From Symsagittifera roscoffensis (Eukaryota; Xenacoelomorpha; Acoela; Convolutidae): a stretch of DNA of 64,000 nucleotides. This document shows positions 11,387-22,345 of this stretch, piece by piece. Each line of letters opens with the position of its first letter. Positions within the stretch are counted from its first letter, which is position 1. The notes below the pieces were generated by a model. That model worked only from the letters and a program-made list of their open reading frames with translations. It was not told the origin of the DNA and made no database searches. A program made the translations under genes and the position numbers. The stretch is taken from contig NC_087067.1 in NCBI RefSeq assembly GCF_963678635.1, forward strand, positions 37,766,686-37,830,685, written 5' to 3'.

Positions 11387-14300
11387 CTACTCTTGATCCA
11401 TAGGTGAGCTGTTTTGCGATGCCTCGTCTGAATTTCGTCGCGATGTCATTGTTCTTGTTTCCAATGTTACATTAGCTGTAGCAACTGCCACGTAGTTCAT
11501 CTGCTGCATGAACTCGATAGGAACTTCCGATAACTGGTCTTGCTTGAGACCTTCAGAACTTTGGGTTGTTTGTGAATCAATTCTCAAGTTCAAATAAGTA
11601 CCATCTGCGACATTGCAAGATGATTTAACTGCTCCATGATCGGCTATCGTACTTACAGATGGGTTCGGTTGACTCTGAGAGAACTGTGACAGAAGTTGAT
11701 CACGTGTTATCTGCTGTAAAGATACACCACTTAATGACTGCTGATATAACTGCTGAGCAAGTTGATTTTGTAATGACGGCGAAGCCACCCGGTCGTCTGT
11801 GCTTCCGAGACTATGAGTGGAAGGTGACGCTGCTAAGTTTGTCGGCGATCTAGGCCTTACATTTGCACTGTTCAAGTAGCAAACAATCCCATCTGCACTT
11901 TCGAATGAGATGCTCGGTATGGGCGAGGACACTTGGTGCCTAGGAGCGCTAGCAGCATTGTTATGTGGGTACCTATACACTGGGGTCGGTGAATTATTTG
12001 GCACACCTTGAAACCTTTGTGGTGCATTTGTAACCAAATGTGGCTCGACAGGACTCGGGTTGTTTCTCGACTCCGCAGCCGGGAGCGGCGAGTTAATCGA
12101 GTTTCGCAATTCCATCTGCTGCAACATGCACGTGATCTCGGAATTGCCGACATTCGAAGAACTCACACCTGGCGATAAAGCTAAAGACTGGCTCAAAACG
12201 CCTTCCATTGTTTGATTCGCAGTCGAGTACTCGTTGTCCAAACTCGAATGATGTGCTAGTGGAACTCTAGGTGGAGAACTGCTGCACTTACTTGACTGGC
12301 GCTCCAACATTTTCTGCGGCCTAAGTGTCAACTGCCTCTGAAAATTGTCTCTTCTAGGAAAGGCTCTCGCGGAGGGTGATCGCGGTTGATTCGCTGCTGG
12401 CTGTTTAACTGCGTACGGGCTACTAGAATAAAGACGTCTCTGATTCTTCAACATTCGTTCCTTTACTGCAGCACAGGATGACGTGGCCAGCAAAGCAGCG
12501 TTCGTTAGAGTTGGACAAAACTCATCACCCGCTGTTGGTTCTTCGTTACTGCTCTGATTATGTAATTTGGATGGTGTATCAAAACTATGCTGCCTCCTGC
12601 AAGCGTCACTGGCAGCTAGAGACAATCCGCTTCCAGTTACATTGCCGCTAGACGAAGTCATGCCTTCCGACCTTCGGTGTGATTGCGTTTCATCAAAGCT
12701 ACGAGGTTTCGGCAACAGCGCAAATCTTGGCGTCCCAATAAATGTATAACCTCCAGTCGCCGCAGTTCCTCCGGACGGTAACAGCGCTTGACCAGAATTC
12801 AGAGGATGTCCAAGTTGACCTTGGCCGGACTGAGACTGCAAAATTTGGTTCTGATATTGAGCTTGATGTTGTAGCTGTATTTGCTGTTGCGAGTTTGACA
12901 TGTGATATTGCGATGGCTTGTTAAAGTTTTCATTTGAGATTGCGAGAGGTGAGAGAAACTGAGTAGGAGAGTGGCCGCCCACTGGCTGCTGTAACAAGGG
13001 AGGACTGTGGCCGGCAAGATTGATTGGGTGCCTCATTCTACTTTTGAGACCCAAATCACCGTTGCCCAGTTTCGGGTTCATCGGCTGTTGTTTAATCAGT
13101 CGCTTAGCTTGCACAGAAGGACTGCCAGGAGCACTGTTTACAATTGCCACGTTTAAAGTATTGCTGTTGGCAGGCGAGCTAGACACCATCAGTTTAGCAT
13201 TTGGAGTCAAGTATTTGGCATCTGTTGGCTTTTTGTCAGCTACAGCTGTCGCTTCAAAATGAGACAATGTCTGTATTGTGTATGGTTGCACCTGGTGTTT
13301 CATATTTTTAGGGTTGGGCTCCAGTTCCTCCTGATCTTGCTCATTCAGGTTGCTTTCCGAGGCGCGTCGTCCACAAGCTAGGAACCCGACAGTCGCATTA
13401 TTGGCCGCATTCGTACTCGAGAAGCAGTCGCCAATTCTTTGTTGATGTACCAAGGGGGGTCTCGCGACACACACCTGCGGCGATAGAGATGTAGACTGCG
13501 TAAATCTGTTGCCGGTTCCTCCTGTCGAGTTATGCAGCTGTTGTTGACTTGTGTCCAAAGATATGTTCGAGGAGTATTCTGAGCACTGCGATTCCAGGCT
13601 GCTGAAATTTGAATGTCCACCCAGGTTGACTAGCATCTTCTCGCCTGATACTTCGTCATATGAGTTGTGGAAATGCGTTGTCTGTCCTCCAGTTGTGACA
13701 GCTGTTGATGATGATAAAGAGGTATATGCTCCCGATGAACTGCCGGTTGAGACTGTTGCAGTTGCAACCTGAGCTTGATTAAGATTATTGTCGGTGGTTA
13801 TGATCATTGACGGGGGAGATACATGATTAGGAATTTTCAAGTGTGAGAAGTGATGAGATTGCCATGATATTTCAAAGTCTAATTGTGATGCAGCAGTGTT
13901 GTTTGCTGAGTTCCTCGGAGTACTTGCAACTGAGGATCCCGTAGTCGAATTAAGTCGTAAATGTTCTGCTTCCGGATCTTCTTTGATCGGAGTCATCTGC
14001 TCCATTGATGCTTCTTTTCCCAGAGACTGATCAGCGTCGAACGAGACGTCTGACGAGAAGCCTTCATCAATGGAAGGTGTCCCAATAGACCCTTTCGGAC
14101 TGCAAGATTTCTGGCGAAGGAGTCCCTTGTCTGTAGTAGATTCTGCACTTTTCTGGTCCAGAGATATGCTTGAGCAGACAGAAACCGAATCGGATGAAGA
14201 GCTTAAGTTTGGCATTTGTGAAGGTTGTTTTACATTCAGAGAAATCGGGCCAGAAGTCTCGACTTTCTCCAGTAGCAAGTGATATATTGCGTGAAAATGA

Positions 14301-15478
14301 TCGTATTTTTGTTCCACAACTGATGTATTGGTTTTCTCCTGGTCAAGACCAAGTCTATTCATAGCTTGAAGAACATTTTCATTTAGAGGTAAAAGATCCC
14401 CACCTCTAGTTGAAGTAGCACCACATCCATTGTATATATCATACTCCGAATCCCGTTTCATCCAGATATGCTGTTTTATTTGCTGAACTGTATACCTTTT
14501 GACTGGATCAAGAACCAAAATCCTTTGAATCAACGATTCACAATTCCGACTCAGGAAGTAGGGAATGCGGTAGCGCCCTGAAAGTACTCGACTTCTCAGT
14601 TCCTGTAGTGAGTCGCCGTCAAACGGTAAACAACCACACACTAAGACGTACAGAATAACTCCCATGCTCCAAATGTCCAACTTCTCCCCATTGTAGTTCA
14701 GACCCTGGAAAATTTCCGGCGCTGCGTAAGGCGGACTGCCACACCACGTGTCCAAAAGTTTTCCAGGCACGTACGTGTTTGAGAATCCAAAATCAGCTAT
14801 TTTGATGTCCCAGAAGCTGTCAAACAGAAGATTCTCTACCTTTAGATCTCTATGGACCACGCCTTGTTGATGGCAGTACTCCACCGCAAGAACAATCTGC
14901 CAGAAAATTCTTTGCGCTTCCGGTTCCTCCATTCTACCATGCTCAGCTAAGAACTCAAACAGCTCACCGTTAGCCGCGTGCTCCGTCACCAAATAAAGCA
15001 TGTTGTTCGACACCATAACTTGATACAATCTCACTATGTTTACATGGTTAAGTTTCTTCAGAATGTTAATTTCTCGGTACGTTTTGGCTAAGTCACTTTC
15101 GTCTAGCTGTTTCTTGTTGATAATTTTCAAAGCGACTCTTGATTTAGTCACGCGGTGCCTGGCAAGTTTCACGGTGGCGAAATTTCCTTTTCCTATCGTC
15201 CGGTCGATGTCGTAAAAACCAACTTGAATGCACCCTTTCTGTCGGGTCGACGACGCTGCACTACTTGATGATGTCATCGAAGACGAGTAGTTGCCGCTGT
15301 TACTCGCAGGAGAGGTCATTCGCACTGAAGCGTTAATGTAGGCTTTTGCACCGCCGGCGGGTATTGCCGCAGTAGGTTTACCCACTGAAGGGTTGGCAAT
15401 CGAGTAGACTGCCCCTGTTGATGATTTAGGGACATTTACTACACAAGATGGTGAAGCCATTAAGTTTTTTAACAGCAT
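11387..15478 (-). CDS. SIK: Salt-inducible kinase (SIK), AMPK-related Ser/Thr kinase
   Basis: Uninterrupted frame of 1363 codons from the first in-frame ATG at 15478. A TAA stop lies just upstream, and an alternative ATG at 15460 gives MASPSCV. Numbering from the first ATG: kinase domain about 88-340, with Gly-loop GKGNFATV, VALK Lys118, HRDLKVEN (Asp211), DFG (Asp229) and activation loop LDTWCGSPPYAAPE, whose Thr244 is the LKB1 target site in this family. A UBA domain follows (about 370-405, ending YDHFHAIYHLLLEKV). The long Ser/Gln/Asn-rich tail carries basic phosphosites typical of PKA control: LRQKS (Ser458), GRRAS (Ser707), KPRS (Ser927) and RRQHS (Ser965). GRRAS matches the conserved PKA/14-3-3 site of animal SIKs, and SIDEG near 470 is also a SIK signature. 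SIKs are cytoplasmic kinases that phosphorylate CRTC co-activators and class IIa HDACs. Length fits the SIK2/SIK3 type. Oddity: no introns across the whole gene. Confidence 0.95.
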   Translation of the reverse strand: MLLKNLMASPSCVVNVPKSSTGAVYSIANPSVGKPTAAIPAGGAKAYINASVRMTSPASNSGNYSSSMTSSSSAASSTRQKGCIQVGFYDIDRTIGKGNFATVKLARHRVTKSRVALKIINKKQLDESDLAKTYREINILKKLNHVNIVRLYQVMVSNNMLYLVTEHAANGELFEFLAEHGRMEEPEAQRIFWQIVLAVEYCHQQGVVHRDLKVENLLFDSFWDIKIADFGFSNTYVPGKLLDTWCGSPPYAAPEIFQGLNYNGEKLDIWSMGVILYVLVCGCLPFDGDSLQELRSRVLSGRYRIPYFLSRNCESLIQRILVLDPVKRYTVQQIKQHIWMKRDSEYDIYNGCGATSTRGGDLLPLNENVLQAMNRLGLDQEKTNTSVVEQKYDHFHAIYHLLLEKVETSGPISLNVKQPSQMPNLSSSSDSVSVCSSISLDQKSAESTTDKGLLRQKSCSPKGSIGTPSIDEGFSSDVSFDADQSLGKEASMEQMTPIKEDPEAEHLRLNSTTGSSVASTPRNSANNTAASQLDFEISWQSHHFSHLKIPNHVSPPSMIITTDNNLNQAQVATATVSTGSSSGAYTSLSSSTAVTTGGQTTHFHNSYDEVSGEKMLVNLGGHSNFSSLESQCSEYSSNISLDTSQQQLHNSTGGTGNRFTQSTSLSPQVCVARPPLVHQQRIGDCFSSTNAANNATVGFLACGRRASESNLNEQDQEELEPNPKNMKHQVQPYTIQTLSHFEATAVADKKPTDAKYLTPNAKLMVSSSPANSNTLNVAIVNSAPGSPSVQAKRLIKQQPMNPKLGNGDLGLKSRMRHPINLAGHSPPLLQQPVGGHSPTQFLSPLAISNENFNKPSQYHMSNSQQQIQLQHQAQYQNQILQSQSGQGQLGHPLNSGQALLPSGGTAATGGYTFIGTPRFALLPKPRSFDETQSHRRSEGMTSSSGNVTGSGLSLAASDACRRQHSFDTPSKLHNQSSNEEPTAGDEFCPTLTNAALLATSSCAAVKERMLKNQRRLYSSSPYAVKQPAANQPRSPSARAFPRRDNFQRQLTLRPQKMLERQSSKCSSSPPRVPLAHHSSLDNEYSTANQTMEGVLSQSLALSPGVSSSNVGNSEITCMLQQMELRNSINSPLPAAESRNNPSPVEPHLVTNAPQRFQGVPNNSPTPVYRYPHNNAASAPRHQVSSPIPSISFESADGIVCYLNSANVRPRSPTNLAASPSTHSLGSTDDRVASPSLQNQLAQQLYQQSLSGVSLQQITRDQLLSQFSQSQPNPSVSTIADHGAVKSSCNVADGTYLNLRIDSQTTQSSEGLKQDQLSEVPIEFMQQMNYVAVATANVTLETRTMTSRRNSDEASQNSSPMDQE

Positions 15479-16120
15479 TAAACACAATTAAATTCCAACT
15501 GCTAGTGCTGAGGCATAAAAATTCCACCCGTCATAACTCTTTCTAAGGTAAATAATTGATCAAATTAAAAGAGTTTCAATTGAATTTAGTCCTTTCAAAT
15601 GACACCCTTTGAAGCGAATTGCTTTGTGCTCAAGATAGGTAAAGGCAGTTTTAAAGCACTCTTTTTCAACCTTCAGTTTGGAAATAAGCGTCTAAGCAAC
15701 AGGTCACTATGGAAACAAAGAGCTCTTTATGGGCATCCTGTAATTTTGTCGTCCTTATCCAAGATGAAATGGACTCGATTATGGAGTAGAATGAAACTAT
15801 AAAAGCGGTTTGCGTGAATGAGAAGAAGGCTTCTTTAAATGTGGAAATGAATTAAATGGTTGATATAATTGGTTTGAGGAACTCCTTCTGATGACGAAAC
15901 GATTCTGCCTGGGACGAGGAGAAACAAGAAGGAAACGAATGATCCAATTGACGGTAGTAGCTGTATTTATTATGGTGGTCAAGACCAAAAGGAGAAGAAG
16001 CGAGGCAATTAGCTTGTGGGGATTTAATTGCAATCTCAGACTTGTTTCTGGCCAAAGTACACAGAAGGATAGGTAGATAGAAGAAAGAAGGCAGAGGCAA
16101 GGTAAGGAAGGTAGTAAGCT

Positions 16121-16141
16121 ATTACGTCACAGAGTCACGTC
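16121..16141. promoter_or_regulatory. Two CRE-like sites upstream of SIK
   Basis: TTACGTCA at 16121-16128 and TCACGTCA at 16134-16141 are 13 bp apart. Both are one-base variants of the CREB/ATF palindrome TGACGTCA. They lie about 650 bp upstream of the kinase start codon. CREB control of SIK1 is known in mammals; here the function is inferred. Confidence 0.4.
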
Positions 16142-16269
16142 ACCAATATGGAGAACAATAAGTGGTGGTTATTCGAGGTTGAGAGCGGAGCGAAGTGAAG
16201 GAAAGAAGGGAATGGAAATACTTCATTCACTCACTACTCACTCATTCATTTCTGCAATAGCACCAGCAG

Positions 16270-16277
16270 TGACGTAA
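16270..16277. promoter_or_regulatory. CRE-like site TGACGTAA
   Basis: Single-base variant of the CREB/ATF palindrome, about 790 bp upstream of the kinase start. It lies in a patch of CA/CT-rich sequence. Confidence 0.35.
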
Positions 16278-16474
16278 TCAGCACACAACAGCGCAAGCGT
16301 AGTGTAGTATCGAATGGTAACGGTGTCTACGTTTAAACCACTAATCTGCCTATATTTCAATAAGAATAAAGTCCACTTTTACTTCTCTCTCTTTTTTCCT
16401 GAACTGCCACAACCTCGGTGCTTTTTCTTTCTTTTCTCCTTTTCTGCTTAGCTTTTTTATTCCACTAACCAGAA

Positions 16475-16493
16475 GAAAGAGAGAGAGAGAGAG
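16475..16493. repeat. (GA)n microsatellite
   Basis: Short GAGA run ('gaaagagagagagagagag') about 1 kb upstream of the kinase start. GA tracts can bind GAGA-type factors in some animals, but nothing specific supports that here. Confidence 0.9.
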
Positions 16494-17182
16494 CTTCACC
16501 AATCGAATCCAATGCAGTCCAATCTGAAAGTGATTGCTCCAATTGCGTCACCAGTCTGTGTTGATCTATTTCAGCTCCTAATCCAGCCGTACACACGACC
16601 GCACTATTTAACTACGCACGCAATCACACAATCTTCGTGCTCTCTTTTTCAATTTCTTCAGACAGTTCTATTTGTCCTAACGGTCAATGAATTCCAGGAA
16701 GATCTGAACAAGCTGATTGGCGGAATTTTAGTTGAAGCTAATCGAAAAAGTATTTGCCGCTACAATAAAACTAATAACGAAAGACGTTAAAACTTCCTAT
16801 TTCAAGCAGGGGACGAAAGGGGGTGCTGTGATTAACGGGGAGGCCAAAAATAGGTTGAAGGGTAGATTTCAAACGTCAAGTCATCACCATCATCCGGCAG
16901 TGTAATTTATAACTATGTCAGCCCTACTATTACTGCTCCTACTCATTTTTAGAGACTGTTTTCCAACTTCTTGCTTCTTTTCATTTTCATTGGCTTCATT
17001 TGAGATCGATATTGCCGGAATAAAAAATAACTCCAGAAAGTTCGTCATCACACACCGAAAATGATTCAATCGTCGCAGGTCACAAATTTAGAGCCTGCTA
17101 GTGACATCAATAACTGGAAAAAAGTGCAAAAATAATAAAATTACAACTGGGACTCAAAACTCTCACGCCAACTTACCATTTG

Positions 17183-17277
17183 TGACGTAATATTGGTGCA
17201 ATAAGGAAGCTGTTGCAGGATCACTGCAGAAATAAATTTGATAAGCGATAATTTGAAACAGTGCTCTGCTTACGTCA
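17183..17277. promoter_or_regulatory. Two distal CRE-like sites upstream of SIK
   Basis: TGACGTAA at 17183-17190 and TTACGTCA at 17270-17277 are the same octamer on opposite strands, 80 bp apart and about 1.7-1.8 kb upstream of the kinase start. Confidence 0.3.
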
Positions 17278-17300
17278 TACTATGACAACTCAACACAGAG

Positions 17301-20300
17301 TATAAAACGACTACTTAAAAGAGATAAATACGCCACTAAACAAGCAATGCATATTCGTGTTGTGGCCAATTGTGATGTTACACAATGAAATGAACGCATT
17401 TATTTTGAAGCTAAATAACTGATGATGGTAACTACCGCTTTATTATTGGTTTCTACTCTCAGTTGGAAGTTAAACAATTATAGCACAGGTAGAATATACT
17501 ACACTAATGTACAAGGCGTTAGGTAAGGCGTAGAAAATAAGTTCAACAAACATGACAGATTCAAAGAAAACTTATCCGCGGTCATTTATGCTCAGGTCTC
17601 AATTTTACACTCATTCGCTCATGCTTCCAGTCAAATTAGCAAAAAAAGTGTTCGAACTACTTAACAAACCAATGACGCAACAAGGAAAAATAAGGAAATG
17701 TATCTACCCGCATTAATTACACTAAGACTTAGCTTCAAAAATTGTTAAGACAATCTCCGCCTCAATTTGTGCAAATCAGCTAAAAGATTTTGCAAACACA
17801 CTTCAATAGGCAGGCTGCACAAATAACCTCTAATCAAAAAATAAGGATCATTGGATCGTGGTAGTATAAAAAGTTGTGAACTAATTTGCAAGCAAGCCGA
17901 CCTCAAAAAAAAATCCTTTTTCAACTTATGCAAAGATAATCGATTTGTTGTGCGCGATAGTATTAAGCAACGGTAATTTATAATGATGTAACTAAACAGC
18001 AATATTGAAAAAGTGACCCCATTTGAAACAGAAAAAGAAGCAAATGCTAAAGCAATGACAAGGTTACTTTTCAACGAATGATCTGTTATTTTTCTTCCGA
18101 CTTTAAATTCAAGGTGTAACGGAAAATCTATGGTCAAATCAAATGAGGGTAGGTATTTCTTCAATTTGGAGAATTACGCAGCAAAATTGAATTGATATTA
18201 GGGTTTTACAAAAAAGCGCTTGAAGGAGATCCTCCAATTTGTTTTTTAAGTAATAGATGATTTCAGTAACTAACGAGATGCGATAAAAATATAACAGGTC
18301 AGTATATCTTTTTTCAAAGGGAAAGTTTGACTTTGGCTGTAGCTAACCTGAAAAAAAAAAATTTTAAAAATCAGAAAGGTCAACTTAATTAATTTTGACT
18401 GGAGGTTCCTTAAATTCTGAAGGCAAAATGTCGTAGGCTGATAGATAAAACAAACGGATTATTATTTTTTCGGTGCCAGTAAATCGGTTAGTATTTGTAT
18501 CTCCTAAAATGGTAATAAATACAACATCAACACGCCCACCCGAAGATATAGTTTCTTCCTACGCGGCTTAAAATCAAACCAGGTACTGTCTGAAACAATT
18601 TATTCCAATTTACCATACCTCTACCCACACGTTTTGTTTAATGCTTTAGAGGAAGTTAAACAAAGGCACAAATCACTCTCAATTAACGCTCGAAAAATTG
18701 ATTCGAATACTAGGATTTGCTAGTCTCGGCCTTGAAATCAATTTAAAAAAGAGTAGCGATAGACGTTCGCTGTGCAATTAGCATAAAATGTTCCGACTAA
18801 TGAAGTGAAGATATTTTTAAAAAATCATACTTTGATATAATTTAACTAAATTTTCCGTTCTTCTTTTTCAGCAAAGTGCGATGTAAGGGTTTTAGTGAGA
18901 CAATAAAAAATCTAAAATAATGTTTATCATAGGACAATTAAACATGGAGATCATATGCAATGACTATCATCGAGTAGTTTAAACTTCGGTGCATCAACCC
19001 GATAAGTGAACGTGAAATTAGTTTCTATACAAATTATATGTGAAAAAAAACAAAGAAAAAATGCAACCGTAATAATAGACAAGGGAATACAACAACTCTT
19101 TTGATTTTAAAATTTGAACGATAAAAAATTTTTTAATTTTAACTTCAAAGAATTTTTAAACTAAAATGGTAAAATCTCCAAAACTACTGGGTTTCAGATC
19201 TTCGTATTTTTAACTCCGACAACCCTAAAATAGCCAACAGCATATAACTGCACTTTCCAAATAAAAAAAACGTTGAAACAATTTCATTTACAAAACCATC
19301 AAAATCTTAGCTGAATTGTAAGTTTAATGAAAAGTGTTGAAATATCATTAAAAACGCCAATTTCGAAACTTTTAAAATTTGAGCCATGATATTAGGATGA
19401 TAGGCCACATCTGCATCCGCTGGTAGTAACCTGACAACACCCCCACCAAAGGGTCGACAATATCAAACTTCGAAAAGTATATATATTTTTTAATTTAACA
19501 CTTTTTGAAAATTTTCAAAAAAGGTAAAAACTTCATATTTAAGAAAATTAAAGGCGTTGAGCAGTCATATTTGAAGTCCAGATAAACGACCTGGTGGTAC
19601 TTTCAAAGCTCACCGCCATAGTGCTGCGTATTTTAAAGTTAAAACTTTTTTAGATCTCAAGTTTTCTTGAAAAACCATTAAAAACGGCATATCTCAGAAA
19701 CTGAAATGACTTGAGCGAAACTTGGAGGTAAGACCTGCAACAGGTGAGACTACCTGGAAACGCCCCAGGTTTTTTTTGAAAAATTTACGCAATTGCATCC
19801 GGTTGCTGTGCAGAGAGCATAGATTATTCCGGCCACACACACAATTGCAATTAACTTACAAAGCGGCAAATTCGAGCTTCGCAACACTGAAAACACAATG
19901 CAAGCAAAGCAAGCTAGCGAAAAGAACATGAGACAAAAACCACTAATTGAAAAAAAAATATTGTAATGAAGAAAAAAAACGACACCTACAATGATGTTGA
20001 ACTTCAAAAACGAAATGCGTTAAATAAGCATTCAGTATCATATGAGGAAACGCCACTCGGCCGACAATCTTGACACTCAGCCAAACAAAAATGACACGGA
20101 AATCATAACGCCAAAAAAACTGACATTTTAAAAATGTAGAAAAATGAATTTCAGAAAAACAGTCGAGAAACACAACCAATGCAAGTTTAAAAAGACTTTC
20201 ACTTACTGAGCAGCTGCAAGTCGACAAAACTTGGGTAGAACCCCATTGAGCCGAAAAAATAAAAACAAACGCCATAAGTAGCTGTCATAAAAGTTTTCTT

Positions 20301-21689
20301 TAGACGATTAAAATGTAACACTAACCATTCCCCTGATCATTTTAAGGCAAATAAGCTGAAACAACTTGATTTAAAAAATGAAAAAACATATCAAATTAAC
20401 CAACTCACATATTCAACATCCGAGCTGATAAAATTTTAAATAACTACTGACAATGATAGTAAAAATTGTTTAAATTAGAAGAAACTCCCATCCCTGTGAA
20501 ACTTAGCCGGCAAAAACTGAGCACACAAATAAAAGTCCGACAAAAATCCATTTCTTTCAGAAAATTCAATTTCAAACATTATAAAAGAAACAAGGTCCGG
20601 ACGGCAGTGAGAAGGATACTGGAAGTTAATTGAGCTCAAAAATCAAATTCATTTTCTTACAGATTTGTAAGCAAAATCGTTCGTAGGAAAAAACTCTTCA
20701 ACCCGATTACAAGCCATTACCTCTCGCAAGCGAATTGGGCTTAAATCGTTTCAGCAAAAAAAAACTGACAAAAAAGACCAAAATCAGTTCAACAAAAGAG
20801 GAACTTACTAAAATCGGACTTGGTAAATTTTTAAGTTACAGAACGACTTTCGATTAATGTTAAAACTGTTTAAATGAGAAAAAGATTCCCTACTAAGATA
20901 GTTAACCAAAAAATCAGCAATATAGCAAAAACAATCAGACAATGCTTCAACGTCCAGATCTTAAGATCGAGAGAATTCGCTTTTCCAGTCGACCATGCAG
21001 GAACAGTCCTGGAAAATGTTCAAGTTCCATAATAAAGCGAGGCTGGTTTTTAAAAAGATAAATCCCCAAAATATGATATGCTTCAGAAAATCATTTTCCA
21101 TGTCGAGAAAACAAAATGAAATCATCATAGACACTGAACCGACTAAATTTCAAAAATTTGAGTCTGAATAGCAAACATTTCAGAACTGATTTTATGTTGA
21201 GAGACGTTTCTTTGAATATATTTTCGGAACCCAAGACATAAGCGGAAGCCAACACAAAAAAGAAATTAAACTTATGTCATGGTCGCGATCAACTACATGC
21301 AAAAATTTTGCTGAATCCTAGCGTTGAAAACATCAGTTTTTCGTTGATTCCGTAAAAATGCGAAAATGGAAAAACTGAAAGCCAAATTACAAATAAAAAA
21401 TGAGTGAATTTAATACAGCAAGAGGTAGGCTTGGTGTGTTTGACAGATTTACAGGTAGAATAAAATACGAAAATGATCTATTGTGATGAATAGAATGATT
21501 TCTTTGTATCCATCGGACCAAAACTTACAGCATTGGTGTCAGATTCGAACCCCGCAAAAAATTCTTATAACAATATTGGCTCTTCTCGTGTATAAGAACA
21601 AACTGATCAAAAGGAAATTTTTTTGAATTGAAAAGAACTAAAATCTAAAAAAATTCTGCTGATCATGACTGAATATCTAACAAGATGTT
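17301..21689. other. Long non-coding stretch with solo family-1 heads
   Basis: AT-rich throughout. Degraded family-1 head modules sit alone near 18760-18800 ('cgctgtgcaattagcataaaatgttccgac') and 19800-19835 ('ggttgctgtgcagagagcatag'). Around 19336-19720, phrases such as 'cattaaaaacg.ca' recur and suggest an old local repeat. The 139-codon minus frame at 17745-18164 is hydrophobic and Ser/Leu-rich without known motifs, so I leave it uncalled. Confidence 0.45.
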
Positions 21690-22345
21690 GAAAATGTGTG
21701 CACCAGTCATCAGCCAGTATCTGGCATCATGCTTTAACAAGTGTATTGACCAGGAATTTTTCACTGATGCACTTTAGCTAGTCAATTATTGCTTCTATTT
21801 ACAATACTCAAAATGTTGAAGAGAATAATTTATCAGCGAAAGCTTTCCTTTATTGAAAAACGCAATATTTCGGTGAAAAACAGTTCGGTTTCAGAGAAAT
21901 ACGTTCATGTGCTCATGCAATAACACTAATCATGGAATCAATGCGAAAAAAAATTGAAGAGAAAATTTTGCAATGAAAATTTTAACCGATGTACGCAACA
22001 CATTTGGCACTGTCATTCATGACATTCTGCTGTAAAAGCATGAAAATTATGGATTAAGGGGAAGAATAGGTCTTTTCTGAGAAGTTATTTGACTAACAGA
22101 TAACAGTATTTGGTTAATAATCAAGGTGAATCACGTATCCGCAAATTGAATTGTGGTGTGCCACACAGTTCCGTTCTTGAGCCTTTAATTTGTCTGCTTT
22201 ACATAGATGACATCAATGTCAGTGCCCAAGAAAGTAAAATTAGAGTTTTTGCTGACGATACCGCATTAGTTGCGTCTCTCAAGAAAACGAATGAAATCGG
22301 GAATTATTCAGCTGCCATCCGATCCTTGGATAATTGGTGATACAA
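21690..22345 (+). pseudogene. LINE (Jockey/CR1-like) reverse transcriptase relic
   Basis: The last 76 codons (22110-22340) read GVPHSSVLEPLICLLYIDDI and then FADDTALVAS. These correspond to the GVPQGSVLGP block and the F/YADD catalytic motif of non-LTR reverse transcriptases. The F/YADD aspartates are kept, but GSVLGP is altered to SSVLEP. Upstream, in shifted frames broken by stops, 'SCAHAITLI.ESM' and 'FTDVRNTFGTVIHDILL' match the usual RT blocks 2a to 3. Only the RT palm is recognisable; endonuclease and ORF1 are absent. It is a dead 5'-truncated copy. Confidence 0.75.

Larger units (their letters stand above)
15479..17300 (-). promoter_or_regulatory. SIK upstream flank / 5' UTR and promoter region
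   Basis: Sequence 5' of the minus-strand kinase gene. It is somewhat richer in GC than the deep flanks. On the minus strand, 'ttatgcctcag' near 15510 and 'atttaccttag' near 15545 could be 3' splice sites of a 5'-UTR intron, so transcription may start well upstream. The region holds five CRE-like sites, listed separately, and a (GA)n run. The short frames at 15599-16790 have no family resemblance and are not called. Confidence 0.45.

Noticed and set aside
11659..14364. Plus-strand and shifted frames inside the SIK gene (for example 13020-13262, 13551-13772, 14070-14364)
   Set aside because: They are shadows of the long minus-strand kinase frame, which has full domain support.
15479..15487. 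Extension of the SIK frame to a TTG codon at 15487
   Set aside because: TTG is not a likely start in an animal gene and a TAA lies directly before it. The first ATG in frame is at 15478.
16512..16790. 92-codon plus frame upstream of SIK
   Set aside because: Lies in the promoter region on the other strand and shows no motif.
17745..18164. 139-codon minus-strand frame
   Set aside because: Hydrophobic, AT-driven residues with no motif, no GC rise and no splice context. Length alone is not enough.
21540..21562. Isolated box-B-like GGTTCGAATC on the minus strand as a tRNA gene
   Set aside because: No box A, no cloverleaf and no acceptor stem pairing nearby.
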